A stretch of 64,000 nucleotides of DNA from Varanus komodoensis. Lineage: Eukaryota; Chordata; Lepidosauria; Squamata; Varanidae. Positions 46,745 through 58,134 of this stretch are shown here, in pieces. Made by a program: the position numbers and the translations under genes. The stretch is taken from NCBI RefSeq assembly GCF_004798865.1, contig NW_025336347.1, positions 16,729,273 through 16,793,272 of the forward strand, written 5' to 3'. The notes beneath the pieces are model-generated. The model was not told the origin of the DNA. It worked only from the letters and a program-made list of their open reading frames with translations, and did not search any database. Position 1 is the stretch's first letter. Every line of letters begins with the position of its first letter.

Positions 46745-47725
46745 GGATCTTTGCAGCTCTATTTATGAAGACCCAATGAATGAACATCCTCCTGTCCTTC
46801 ACAGCACTTGTAAACTTCCACCATGGCATCAATCCAGCTCATAGCTGCTCTTCCATTTCTTTTTCTGCCTTCAACTTTCTTTAACATCCTTATTGTCTTC
46901 TCCAGTGAGTCTTACCTTCTCATGATGTACGCAAAATACAACAGTCTCATTTTTGTCAGTTTTGCTTCCAGGGAGCATTCTGACTTGATTTATCTGGGTC
47001 ATACCTATTTGTCTTTCTGTCAGTCCGGAGTATTCTCAAAGCTCTCCTCCAGCACCATCAATTTTCTTCCTGTCAGCTTTCTTCACTGTTCAGCCTCCAT
47101 ACCCAAACAGAGTGATCAGGAAATGCAGTGGTGTGGATGATCTTGGCCTTTGTCTCCAGTGAAACATCCTCACACTTGATGATCTTAGTTCCTTCCTTAC
47201 CTCCCTTTCAAGTCTCAGTCCTCTTCTAATTTCTTGGCTGCAGTCTCCATTTAAAATAATGATTGAGCCAAACTATGCAAAATCTTTCACAATTTCAATA
47301 TCTCCACTGTTGGCTTTAAAAACTCTGTAATTCTTCTGTAGGCATGACTTTTGTTTTTGTAATATTCTGCTGTTTTCTTTCACTTTAACCGGGAGACATT
47401 TCATTTCATTGCTGCTTTCTGCCAGTAATATGGTATCATCTGCCTCCCTTAAATTAGTGATGTATCTTGTGCCAGTTTTCACTCCTCCTTTCTCTGATCT
47501 TAATCCAACTTTCCTTATGATATGTTCTGCGATAGGCAGATAAAATACACCCTTGACTGAAACATTTTCTTAAAGGAACCCATTCTCTGTCTCCATATTC
47601 TGTCCTAGAAGTAGCTTCTTGTCTGTGGTGCAGGTTACATATCAGTGCTATGGATCATTTCTTTCAGAAACATCCATCAATTCTTGTGATCCACACAATC
47701 AAAAGGAATTGTAATGAATAATTCT
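46745..47725 (-). mobile_element. BovB/RTE-type LINE fragment
   Basis: Minus-strand ORF2. From high to low coordinates, decayed text fits IPFDCVDH, then QGCILF-like sequence, then IIRKVGLRSEKGG and GTRYITNLREADDTILLAES (about 47480-47420), where the ADD of the reverse transcriptase catalytic motif is visible. Further on are SGDIEIVKDFA, a C-terminal WCWRRALRILRTDRK, and a stretch fitting SLEKTIMLKKVEG-type sequence. It carries several frameshifts and stops and lacks the 5' part. RTE/BovB is the LINE group long known in squamates and ruminants. Confidence 0.85.
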
Positions 47726-47780
47726 TACCGATCCTTTTGCCAAGGCCTCAGGCAAGCAAGAGAGGAGATCAACGTAGAAA

Positions 47781-47950
47781 GGTAGGAAGGTGTCCTAAAG
47801 CAGTTGAGACTCTGCCATTTAGTCCACTGTCTCTGCTTGACTGGCTCTCCACTGTCTCAGGAGAATCTTTCCTATTATCTACTACTTGATCCTTTTAAAT
47901 GGAAATGTCAGAGGTTGAACCTGAGACTTTCTGGTGTTCTTATACTGAGA
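47781..47950 (-). mobile_element. tRNA-derived SINE, CR1-like tail
   Basis: Antisense. On the plus strand: GGTAGGAAGGTGTCCTAAAG, CCATTTAGTCCACTG, GACTGGCTCTCCACTGTC, then AGGTTGAACCTGAGACTTTC, whose complement matches a Pol III B box. It carries more of the tRNA-like head than the copy at 2973 but is considerably diverged. Confidence 0.6.
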
Positions 47951-48122
47951 TAAATATCAAATTAGTAGCAGAAAGTGGGTGGTCTCTCTCTCTTTCTCAA
48001 TATCTCTCTATCTGAGTTTCTATTTGGTCTCGCTATTCTTGGATATGGAATTTTACTGTGTGCTTCACTTGGGCAAAAAAATAAGATTATTCTTAAAATA
48101 GATATAAAGAGAGAGGGTGAAA

Positions 48123-48326
48123 ACTGGTGTGATGTCAGGGTCAGAGTGGGACCGAGGAGACCTGGGTTCCACTGTGCACTCAGCTATGAACCTCATTGGG
48201 TGACTTTGGGCCTGTTATTGACTCACTGTCTAATTTGACTCACAGGATTCTTGTGAGTATAGAAGAAATCATGTAGCTCCCTTGAGCTTTTTGCAAAAGA
48301 AAAAAAAAAGATAGGCTATATATGTA
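48123..48326 (+). mobile_element. MIR/CORE-like tRNA SINE
   Basis: Forward. Head CTGGTGTGATGTCAGGG, B-box region ACCTGGGTTCCACTGTGC, core GGTGACTTTGGGCCTG, then CACAGGATTCTTGTGAGTA and a GAGCTTTTTGC stretch with an A-run and GATAGGCTATATA at the tail. Full length but diverged. Confidence 0.75.
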
Positions 48327-48329
48327 AAC

Positions 48330-50640
48330 TTGGTAAATATATTAAAGACACTATAGACATTATTAATAGCAATTACTGAAAATATGACTAAAAACGCTTT
48401 TCCTATGGTTTTTTCTGGGGTTGTTGTTGTTTTTTAATGACAATCATTTTGCAGGTGCCAGTCGATTCAATTATGAGTATATTAACACCATTAGAATGTA
48501 CATTAAAATTTCCGCACCTTCCTAATCTTCTATTATTATTTCCTGTGAAGGAATTATCTGTCATCAAAAATCTGAGTAATGTAATTTGCTTTCTGCATGC
48601 AGGCACCAGGGAATAAAGTAGTAAAATGTGAGCAATCCGGATTCATACTCTGTGTGTGTTTGTGTGTACATAAATATTGGAGCTTATCTCCATCTTGCTA
48701 TGGCATTCCTTGCAGATTTTAGCCACCTCTTTTTTTCTGGATTGCATTGGTACAGCGAGGATTGAAGGCTTTCCACCAGGGTGTGTCTGTGACAGGAATG
48801 TGCTTGATAGTGAAGGCTTCAATTCTGGAGGCCGGCCAAACACAGTGGCTTGGAAAGATGGAAACCCCATGGGAGGGCTGTGCTGTCTGTGCCACGAAAT
48901 ACCAGGTGCCGTGGCACTGAGAGTCTGCTCTCTAAATCTCATCGATACTCTTAACCAAAGGCACAATCTTCTGCAAGCTTGGGCAGAAAGATTCCCATGC
49001 CTCCCAGTGTGCCCAACACAGCCAGTTTGCTGGGGCATTCTGGAAGTTTCTTTGTATGGAAACATGGAATTGTGCCATAGAGGAAGCATGGATGTGAGTG
49101 CAACATTTCCCCAACGAAATGGCTGCTTAAACATTGGTCTGTTATCAGAAGTTTCTCCCATTTACATGAATTGTGATTGGCTTTGATTCCATTATTAGTG
49201 GAGTGCCCTTCCACCCCAAAAAAATCAACAATAATTGTGCTGTGGAGAACTTCCAGGAGAACTGTATGAGGGTTGTTTTTTTTTTTCATTGAGGGAACAT
49301 TATGGACTTTTAATGAAGCCTGTTACTATACAGATGTATGTTGATCCTGTTATGAATGTATGAAAATCATTCTCAGCATCTTTAGGAAATGAGGATTCTT
49401 TTGAAAGAAGAAGTATTATGTTTTAATAAAGATATATAGATGCAGATACACACACAAACTTTGGATGCTGTCTCATTCACATGACTTTTTTTTTCTGGCA
49501 ATAAGGATTTCCATCAGAAGTTCTCAAAAGTCAAATAGCATCATCCCATGCATCTTTTCGGTAACAACAGGAATGATGCATGAGCAATTAATATATTTTC
49601 CTGGTTCTGGACAAATACAAAGCATGATCTATACCTCATCAAATCCTCTGAGTGGACTAGATCCAGACTTAATAATGGGAAGCACAACTGGCTCGTTTGA
49701 GCCTGATAGATTTCTGATGATTGGAAGTGGGTTGAGTTGTTACGCTTCTCCTCCAGACTTCTAGCTCTAAGAAGGGTCATAATCTGCCCATTAAAAAATC
49801 CATTAAGGACATTTGTACAAATCATCGATCATTACGTACTTGGAGCAAATCAGCCCCCAAACCTACATGTGTCTAGCACACTTGGTCAAGTTGTACAAAC
49901 TGGCGCCCCAAAACCTTATGGCCCTTGCAGAATCTGTACAAATCACACGAGGACTGCATGCTTCTCAGGTACTGATTTGCACAAATTGGCCAGTTTCACA
50001 TATATTTTCTTAGTGGTTTCTTTTTAATGAGCAAATTGTGGCCTGGATCTACAAACAAGTCCAGAGTCAAGTTGCCCTGTAACCATGTGGGTGATCTTGT
50101 GCCAGTCACTGTCTCTCTGCCTGTCTCAAGAAATATGTACATAGCCTTGTTCTCCTTGAAGGACAAGGCACAATATATAATATCCTTTCTCCGCTATATC
50201 TTGCTGATACAGATCCAGCACTCTTTCAACCAATTCTCTTGTTCCAACCTCTCTGAATTTTTCTAGCTTTCTTTCCTTCTTTCACTCTTCCTTTGTCTGT
50301 CCCTCCTTCTATCTCTGGCTTTTATTTAATTACATATAGTTATTTCCCTTCCCCAATCAATCTAGAGGGTGGTTTCCTGTTCACTATTGCAACTTAAAAT
50401 TTTACATCTTGATCTTCTCTTGAGCCACCTGTAAACTTTTGGCTTCCTGAGCAAATTTGCTGGAAGCATCCTGACTTCTGTAGTCTAAACTTTTGACCTT
50501 TTGGGCTCACCAGCGAACACACACATTTAACCTCATATCCAAACCTCAAACTAAATACAAAGATGGAGCACAGTTCTGTTCTTTGCCCAGGTGCAATGAA
50601 ATTCAACGGGCATGATTCCCTCATATTACTCCTGGAAATT
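48330..50640. other. Unique DNA with overlapping open frames
   Basis: Between 48640 and 49290 both strands are open for long stretches (plus 48677-49186, 169 aa; minus 48643-49161, 172 aa; minus 48951-49289, 112 aa). None has a recognised domain. The plus frame contains 13 Cys but without regular spacing. There is no matching splice or promoter evidence, so I do not call a gene. 49320-50640 is AT-rich and unassigned. Confidence 0.3.
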
Positions 50641-50890
50641 TATTTATTTTTTATTTTTTTTATTTTTCGATTTATAGCCTGCTTTTTTCCTACAAAGGGC
50701 TCAAGGCAGCTTACATCATTCTCCTCCTCCATCTTATCCCCACAACAACAACCCTGTGAGGTAGGTTGGGCTGAGAGTCTGTGACTGGCCCAAAGTCACC
50801 CAGTTGGCTCCGTGGCTGAGCGGGGACTAGAACCCAGATCGCCTGAGTCCCAGTCCCATGCTCTTAACCACTACAACCACACTAGCTCTC
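50641..50890 (-). mobile_element. MIR/CORE-like tRNA SINE, full length
   Basis: Antisense, with the clearest order of all copies. The tail is TATTTATTTTTTATT and CGATTTATAGCCTGC, then CTCAAGGCAGCTTACATC, CCTGTGAGGTAGGTTGG, GACTGGCCCAAAGTCACCC, GGGACTAGAACCCAGATC (B box), and the head CTCTTAACCACTACAACC. It is nearly complete over about 250 bp. Confidence 0.9.
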
Positions 50891-50894
50891 TATC

Positions 50895-52755
50895 CATCCA
50901 GTTCTAACAAACAGAAAACATAGCCACTTGTTGATTTCCAGTCATAACCAGTAGAAGGCACGGAGATTTGAATTTCTGAACTGAAATTCAGACTTGGACC
51001 AAAATGAAAGCAGAAAGCCTCCAAATGGGTCTAAACTAATTCACCAGATCTTAATCTACACCCAGTTTTGTGGTTGGTTCACTCTGCATTAACAAGCAGG
51101 CTGGTACAATAACTGGATACCCAAGCAAGCCCCAAAGTATGCAGAACTTCAAGGGTAAGCACCAAAATATTGACTTGTGCCTGGAAATAGCCAGCCAGCT
51201 AGTGAAATCCTTTCAATGCTAAGAAAATAGGTTCCCAATGACCAGTTCCAGTCAATTGCCTAGCTACTGTATTGTCAACCACCTACAGTTTTGAAAGAGT
51301 CTTCAGAAGCAGCCCCTTGTGTAATTAATTGCAATAGTCAACCCTCTTGATCCTGAGACAAAATAGTTATTTTGCTGGTTTTAATGAAAGAAAATGAGAG
51401 ATGGTAAGTACAAGGGAGTGCCATAGGAGAGGTTCCTTTGTCCAATTAGCCAATGCCTTGCCAATCAAGAGCTGAAAACTTGACTCTTTATGGGCTGGTC
51501 CATGCAAAACTCGTGTTATTGTCATATGTTTTTGTTGTAAAATAAATGTGTTTTCATGTTCTTATATCTTACATAGGTCCTGTACTAGGAACGTACAGCG
51601 CATGGTCCCAGGGTTCCTTGGGGTGATGGGGCTTGAGTCAATCTGATTAGTTAGAAGAAAAGTAGCTAACCCTTGACCTTTGCACTTGGCTCTTGGTTCG
51701 CCTACACAGTTTTTTAGAACTGTTCAATGTGAATTGCATTCTGCTCATTATGTTTTTATGCCCTTTAACAATCTGCTCAAAAGGTCAGGTGATGAGTTAT
51801 TTTATTTGAAAAGCAAAGCACATCACTGGCGCATATCAGCCGCCTAATGTTTGCTTGCAGGGTTATTTTTCTATGCAGAATTTGTTTACATATGCAAATG
51901 ACTGTTTTTTTCCCCAGATCTGTTTTGCATATAGATCAATCAGGTTACCTTTCTTTCATTGGAAGCACTGGGGTTGTTTTAAATAACAGTTTCATTTTAA
52001 TAACTGTTTTTGCACCCTCTCCCAGTCAGGCCTGCCTGTTGACACAACTAGCAAGTGGCTTTTGTGACACACATATATTAAGTGTCCCTCAGAAATGACA
52101 CAACAAGGCTCCGTCTTTGACACGCATGGCATCAAATAATAACCACTTGGCATTAAATCTCAAGAGAGCTGTCTCACTGCTTTTGAAGGAGTAGTCTCCA
52201 TAAGGGAACACATGCCTTTGTGATGTATTGATGCTTAAAATTAAATACCCAGCGCTGAATTAAGAGCAGGTGCTGAGCAACTATATCTTCTGAAGTTTCA
52301 GTTATTGTCACATAACAATGGAGTCATCTAGGGAGCACCTGGGTATATGACTTAAATCCTTTGGAAAATAGACATTTGAGGGATTTATATTCGAACTTGT
52401 ATACCCATGGGACTTAGGGAGGAATTCCAGTTTGCTTGCCTCAGTTTTCCTCCTGCAAATGCTGAGTGAGTGTCCAGTCTCAAAACCAATTTCTGATTTC
52501 ATGGGTTTTTTTTTAATATTATTAGTTAAGGATTTTGCAGTCTACTCCAGTTTCTCTAAATTTCACAATTTCACTTTCTCCTGAATATAAAGAACTTTGC
52601 AAATTTTGGCCAATTCATTATAAAAATATATTGAAATGAAATTTCACCCATTTGCACTGGCCAAATTCAACAGGCCCAGCCCTTCTAAGCATGGAGAGAA
52701 TGATAATGTACCATAAAACTGATAAAGACGAGGAATCTGTCAGAAAACAGAAAGC
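50895..52755. other. Unique DNA
   Basis: No gene. 51700-52300 is repeat-free and includes ACATATGCAAATGAC (octamer at 51892-51899), a modest conserved-element candidate. 52300-52750 is AT-rich. Confidence 0.3.
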
Positions 52756-52761
52756 TGGCTG

Positions 52762-53310
52762 CTAGGGATGGGCAAGGGCTCTGTTTGGGGGTGGGGATCC
52801 ATTGGATTCCCTGGGGTTGGCTTCTCAGACTCCAGTCCACCTTGCAGCAAACATGAGTCTAAGTTGCTGGGAAGCATGCCCAGCATTCGCCCAGGAATCG
52901 AGCCCCACTCTCTGCACAAGCAACCTGTCTCTTGCATGACGAGCTGCTGCCAGCTGCGTCGGGTGCCGAAGAACGTCGGTCGCTGGTCACGGCACCTGCT
53001 GCGACCACTTGCAGCACCCTTCTTCTGTGCCCAGTGCTGCCACTCCTAGCTACACTGGGCAGGGAGGAAGGCTGGTCACTGGAAAGGGCAGCAGCCATGA
53101 CCACTCACACTGCCCCACTTCCACACCTTGCAGGCACACATTGGTTGCTGCACCTGCTGGGGAAGGTTGCCGGTAGTGCAGCCAGGGGTCTGCAAGCCCT
53201 CTCAGGCGTCCTCTTGGCTCAGCTTGCTTTGCAGGACTGGGCTGAGCAGGAGAGAAGGTCCACAGGTGCTAGAAGGATGGATTGCAAAAGGGTTCATCCC
53301 AACCAGAGTG
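52762..53310 (+). repeat. GC-rich unclassified repeat, copy E (longest)
   Basis: The fullest copy, about 550 bp. It starts with the 5' block GCTAGGGATGGGCAAGG, then GGGGATCCATTGGATTCCC and GGCTTCTCAGACTCCAGTCC. The middle has GGAATCGAGCCCCACTC, a GC-rich part, and GGAAGGTTGCCGGTAGTGC. The 3' blocks are CTCTTGGCTCAGCTTGC, GCTGAGCAGGAGAGAAGG, GGATGGATTGC and TTCATCCCAACCAGAG. No tRNA-like B box, terminal inverted repeat or A-tail was recognised, and no reading frame with a known domain. It adjoins an antisense CR1 piece. Confidence 0.65.
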
Positions 53311-53334
53311 GCGTCTTTAATTAAGCCATAGTAC

Positions 53335-53510
53335 TGTTGCATAATGTTGGATTCAAAGTCTTGTAAAGGTGACTTGGTGTGGCAACCAGAACTGTACACA
53401 AAGTTCTTTCCTTCCATGCTATTGTGTAAAGGCAGTATTACCTACCCAGTTATATTTTCAGTTTCTTTCCCATTATGTCCAGTATAGCATTAGTTTATTT
53501 GGTTATTCAA
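53335..53510 (-). mobile_element. CR1-family LINE fragment
   Basis: The minus-strand translation in shifting frames gives an ANAILDIMGKK-like stretch, VILPLHNS, and an LCTVLV/FWxPH-like region, the same CR1 subfamily and ORF2 section as 21945-22190. The plus-strand block AAAGGCAGTATTACC resembles the sister copy's AAAGGCAGTATGATC. Confidence 0.55.
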
Positions 53511-53529
53511 AAAAGAAAAAAGGAGAAAG

Positions 53530-53532
<3 letters not shown>

Positions 53533-53567
<35 letters not shown>

Positions 53568-53586
53568 CGCGCGCGCGCGCGCGCGA
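53533..53586. repeat. (GA)n(GC)n composite microsatellite
   Basis: About 30 bp of alternating GA followed by about 24 bp of alternating GC. The GC run could form Z-DNA, and the GA run is homopurine. Confidence 0.95.
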
Positions 53587-53589
53587 GCG

Positions 53590-54260
53590 CTTTTGCATCA
53601 TCTGACATTTGAGGAATGAAACTTGGAAGCCATTTTGTAATTTGGGCCTACTCAGTGATGGTACCTCAGTAGTGGAATGTTCCCTCCAGATAGGCAGACC
53701 TGTTACCTCCAATGTTATCATTTCAGTCCAAGGGGAAGAACTTGATTAATCTTTGCTTTTAAATTCACTGTGCTGTTTTGTAATGGTTTTTAATCCTGAT
53801 AACTGCATGTCAACTGTGATTTTATATAGTGGTGTGTCAATGCTCTTCCTTGGTTTTATTGTAATTTTACTCCTTTGTAATCTGCCGTGGGAACCTGTTG
53901 AAGGGCATCCTTGCCTGCTTTCATTTTCAGCTCAGTTGATCTATCCATTTTTTGCGGGGGTCCTTTTCACAATACTTTTTCTGTGCAGTATTTCTGTCAC
54001 TTTCCTGCCATCCGTAATAGCGCTCCCATGTTGCTTGAGATCTCATCAACCTCCTCTCCCATCAAGATTCCCTTCGATAGATGAATAGAGTCACATCAAG
54101 TCCCTTTCATCTCCCACAGTTTCCCTTCTTTGTACTGTTAGCTTTCCGTCTTCAGTAAGTTGATGTACTCATCATATACTGCCTTGCCGTAATTTTCCAC
54201 ACATGATGTCTGCTACCTGGAAGTGTCGAAATACAACCAGAAGTGAGTTGTACAATCTGC
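53590..54260. other. Unique DNA
   Basis: A 111-aa open frame at 53753-54088 is hydrophobic (Leu/Phe rich) because the DNA is T-rich. It resembles no family and is not called a gene. Confidence 0.35.
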
Positions 54261-54266
54261 TGTACA

Positions 54267-54470
54267 AACATAAGAATGTAAGAGCATAAGAAAAGCTATG
54301 CTGGATCAGTCCATTTAGTCCACCACTCTTTTCCCATGGCAGCAAACCAGCTGCCCGCTGGATGGGTGCAAGAGCTCCACCTCAAACAGGACAGGTGCAA
54401 GACCTCCACCTGCCCAAACCCTCAGCAAGTCTGCATTCATCCTGCAACACTAGCTGCCATCTTCTAGTTG
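54267..54470 (-). mobile_element. CR1-type LINE 3' end
   Basis: Antisense. CAAACATAAGAATGTAAGAG, AAGCTATGCTGGATCAGTCC, then CTAGCTGCCATCTTC near the far side. It is a common squamate CR1-derived 3' segment in reverse orientation and may be related to the forward copy at 37355. Confidence 0.7.
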
Positions 54471-54474
54471 CGCA

Positions 54475-56025
54475 ACCTACCTGATGCTGCTGCAGCTCCG
54501 ACTACTTCCTGCCTTCTGCATTTGCTGTGGTAGGTGCTTGTGCCTTATGCAGAGTAAGCAAACTTGCCTGCTGAGATAAATGACCCAGCATATGCAACTC
54601 CCTGGAGTCCGCAGAATATGCACGAGTCTCTGTAGGTTTAGATCAGATCCTCTGCCCTCCCAAAAATGTCTGTGTGACCTTGAGTAAAAGCTTGAATCTC
54701 CATTTTTGTGAGTATACCATAAACCGCAAAATGTAGAAATTAACTTTACGTGCATTCATTCCATACATGTTCTTGTCAGCAATTCAGTTTGTATGCACAG
54801 AAGGATGTGAGATGGCATTTCAGGGGGTGAAACAAAGAGGAAGGCTGCATTGTGATTCGCCAAAATTGGTAGATCATAACTTCTTTGCCAAAAAATGTCC
54901 CAATAATTTTTATTATTATGTTGTTTACATTTGGATTCAGTTCTCTTTTGACAATCAAGACAAAATCTAGGAATCACCTGAATCCATAGGCAGACTTGTG
55001 GATCACAATCAGCAAGACAGTTCCATGTTTTGACAAAATCATGAATGAGAAATCGGAATAAAGGAGTCATTTATTATTATATATGTTAACTATTAGGATT
55101 GATTTTACTGTTTACAATTTGATCTAATTGCTCAATTTATATTTAAATTTTATGTACTGAGTTTAAAGCTTTTCTTTAGTTCAGTTTGTTCACCCACAGT
55201 ACTGTATGTTTAATTTGGGGTTCAAAAATTAGAAATTTGACTTCAAATGTGATATGAATTGCAGGGGGTGTGAATATAAATCAGACAATTTCTAGGGATA
55301 CAGAACATGGAAAAGGCTGGGAACCTATGCAGTAGCACGTAGCAATATTTCCCCCAACCCAAACAGAAACACCCCAAACACTTCAGCTTTTTTCAGGGGA
55401 AAGTCTCCCTTTATTTTCATTGCACTGGCATCATTCATATGGTTTGTATACCAACCCTTTCATTGTCTAAAGATCGGGGAAATTTCTTTTGCTCTGCTTG
55501 TTTAAGCATTTCCTGTATTAGTAAATGGCTTGGAGCACAGTAATCCTTCAAACATGCACATCTCAAAATATTGCCAAAAGGTTGCATACAAGAATTGTTC
55601 ATTAAGAAATGTTTCATACAAGGATCAGTATCTGGGAAAACTTTGTACACAAATGTGCATTTGAAGGAATGTTTTGGGTAAAAATACAGATAGCATAAGA
55701 AATTGTATACAGAATGCATATGTTAGTGCAGGAGTATAGGATCTCTTTCAACCTAAAGATCGAATTCCTTCTCAGTGAAGCCCTTCAGGGCCACAGTCCA
55801 GTGGTGAATGGGCTGAAGATAAAGGAGCTGCCCCCCCCCCCCGCATTAATACTGTAACAGAAAGCCATCCGGGATCCCCCTTTCCCCTGGCCAAATGGGC
55901 AGATTTCCACCCAGAAATTCCCTGGTCCCTCGTTTCCCAGACCACACTGGATTCAGCACATGGCAACTCAAGCATGGGGAACAAAACAAGTTTATTAAAT
56001 TTACAACCAACCCAGCATCCCCACC
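54475..56025. other. Unique DNA
   Basis: No gene. A C12 run is at 55831-55842. Minus frames of 92-104 aa lack domains. 55080-55260 is AT-rich without recognised repeats. Confidence 0.35.
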
Positions 56026-56029
56026 ATCA

Positions 56030-57110
56030 TCCTGGGGTCTTGTTGAACCACTTGGACCCAGAAACAACAAAGCTTAACTCTCTTCTAAGCTATACACAGT
56101 ATGCTGATGATACCCAGCTCTACCTCTCGTTCTCCACCAATCCAGGTGAGGCAGTGGCTGTGCTGAACCGGTGCCTGGCCGAGGTAATGGGCTGGATGAG
56201 GGCCAATACACTGAAGCTCAATCCAGACAAGACGGAGGTCCTGTTGGTTGGCGGATCGGGCTTCGGGGAGGGTGAATTGAACCTAGTCCTGAATGGGGTT
56301 GCACTCCCTCTTAGGGACAAGGTCCGCAGCTTGGGAGTGCTCCTCGACCCAGAGCTTTCACTGGAAGCTCAGGTGACAGCGGTGGCGAGGAGCGCTTTCC
56401 TCCAGCTTCGGCTGATCCATCAGCTGCGCCCCTACCTGGAGAACGACTGCCTGGCGACAGTGACACATGCGTTGGTGACTTCCCGACTTCTGTAACGCGC
56501 TCTACGTGGGGCTGCCCTTAAAGACAGTCCGGACACTTCAATTGGTTCAAAATAGAGCTGCCAGGCTGCTGACGGGGACTGGGCGTTATGTTCACATGAC
56601 TCCAGTCCTCCGTCAGCTTCACTGGCTTCCCATTGAAGTCTGGGCCCAATTCAAGGTGTTGGTGATGACATATAAAGCCTTTAACAGCTTGGGTCCTGGT
56701 TACCTGAAGGAGTGCTTACGTCCATGTATGCCCGCCCGCACGTCCCTTGAGATCTGCGGGAGAGGCCCTTCTCCGGGAACCCTCCATGAAGGAAATTAGG
56801 AGGGTGAGTACTTGGAGGAGGGCTTTCTCTGCGGTGGCACCCAATCTATGGAATGCAGAGAGGTCCGCCTGGCGCCGTCGTTATTGGTTTTTCAGTGCCA
56901 GGCGAAGACCTTTTTATTCAAATGTTATTTTAATTGTTAATATTATTTATTTATTTTATTCTTTGGCCAGGGCGACTTAATTTATATTGTTAATTTATAT
57001 TGTTTTATTGAATTCTATTTATGGTTTGTGAGCCGCCCCAAGGCTTCGGCGAATGGGGCGGCATAGAAGTCCCCTAAACAAACAAATAAATAAATAAATA
57101 AATAAATACA
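56030..57110 (+). mobile_element. L2 LINE, reverse transcriptase half to 3' tail
   Basis: The best preserved LINE here. Forward frame residues read YADDTQLYLSFSTNPGEAVA (ADD catalytic motif near 56105), GWMRANTLKLNPDKTEVLLV, LGVLLDPELSLEAQVTAVAR and HALVTSRLL. After one frame change come LQLVQNRAARLLTGTGRYVH and LHWLPIEVWAQFKVLVMTYK. After another, the C-terminus is followed by GAGCCGCCCCAAGGCTTCGG, GGGGCGGCATAGAAG and (AAAT)n. The 5' part, including the endonuclease, is absent. At least two frameshifts make it inactive. Confidence 0.95.
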
Positions 57111-58130
57111 CAGAAACTCTGCCTTCCACAGGGTCATGGTGTACAGGGCATCACAGAATTCTTCAGCATGGAAAATAGGCAGCAGACTGGAACCCCAAAG
57201 AGGAACAAAAAGCTTCACTGCTCCCCAGCCTTCATCCTGCTCAGCACTGGTCAGATGACCCCTGGGGAGGTGGCCCATCTCCTAATCCTTGGGACCAACC
57301 ATTTACTCCAGGTGTCAGTTGGTCAGTTCTGCTATCTTCAGCGTCCTTGAGGCCATAATTTCTGATAACTCCCAAAAATACATCACAAAGTGACTCTCCA
57401 GACTTTGGCCATCAGGTTCCTGCAGAGCTGGCACAATTTTTTTAATATTTAACTGTTACGGTTTTAACCCTTCATTCATTTCCCAGGACCCAAAGGGACA
57501 GTTCATGTTACAAATGCAATTAGAAAACATGGGATTTTAGCATAACACTCTTACTGTCCATAATTTAGCCTTAGGAAAAGCAACTTAACTTTTTGGAGTG
57601 GAGGAAAAGGTGCACAAAATCCAGGAAAACACCATACAGGCGATAGCAGGAGGAAAGAGGCTAGGCCATGGAAAACAGTTCACAGCTTTTTAAGGAATGC
57701 CAGATAGCTAGACTGAGGCCTAGCTATCGCTCTGTTAAGGCAAATTGAGTACAAAATTAAAGGCATACATGGGGGTTTCAGCTCTCCCTAGCAGTGACTG
57801 GTCTCTGCTGTGTGCAGGATGTTCCTTCAAGAGAGAATATTTCAGCAAAGCTATAGCAGCCGTCACAAGCACAGCACTTTCAAACCCTATTTAAGACCTC
57901 CTCTATCAAAATGCACTTTAAAACTCATGGAAACGTCCACGGATGAACAGTACTCTGTGCTGGGAGAGGAAGTGAATTAAGGCCAAATAGTATATCTACA
58001 CTCCCTTTCACCATCCTTTTTTTTTTTTGAGGGGGGAGGGGCATCCTTTCTACCACCAGCTGGAAATTTATTTATTATGGCATTTATTACTTAAATACTA
58101 TTTGTTTATTATAGCATTTCATGGCATATT
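57111..58130. other. Unique DNA
   Basis: No gene. A T-run is near 58018-58029. 57110-57350 contains open frames on both strands (60 and 87 aa) without domains. Confidence 0.35.
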
Positions 58131-58134
58131 ATAG

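Noticed and set aside
53753-54088. Hydrophobic 111-aa open frame as a membrane protein
   Set aside because: Hydrophobicity follows from T-rich DNA. There is no family match or surrounding gene structure.
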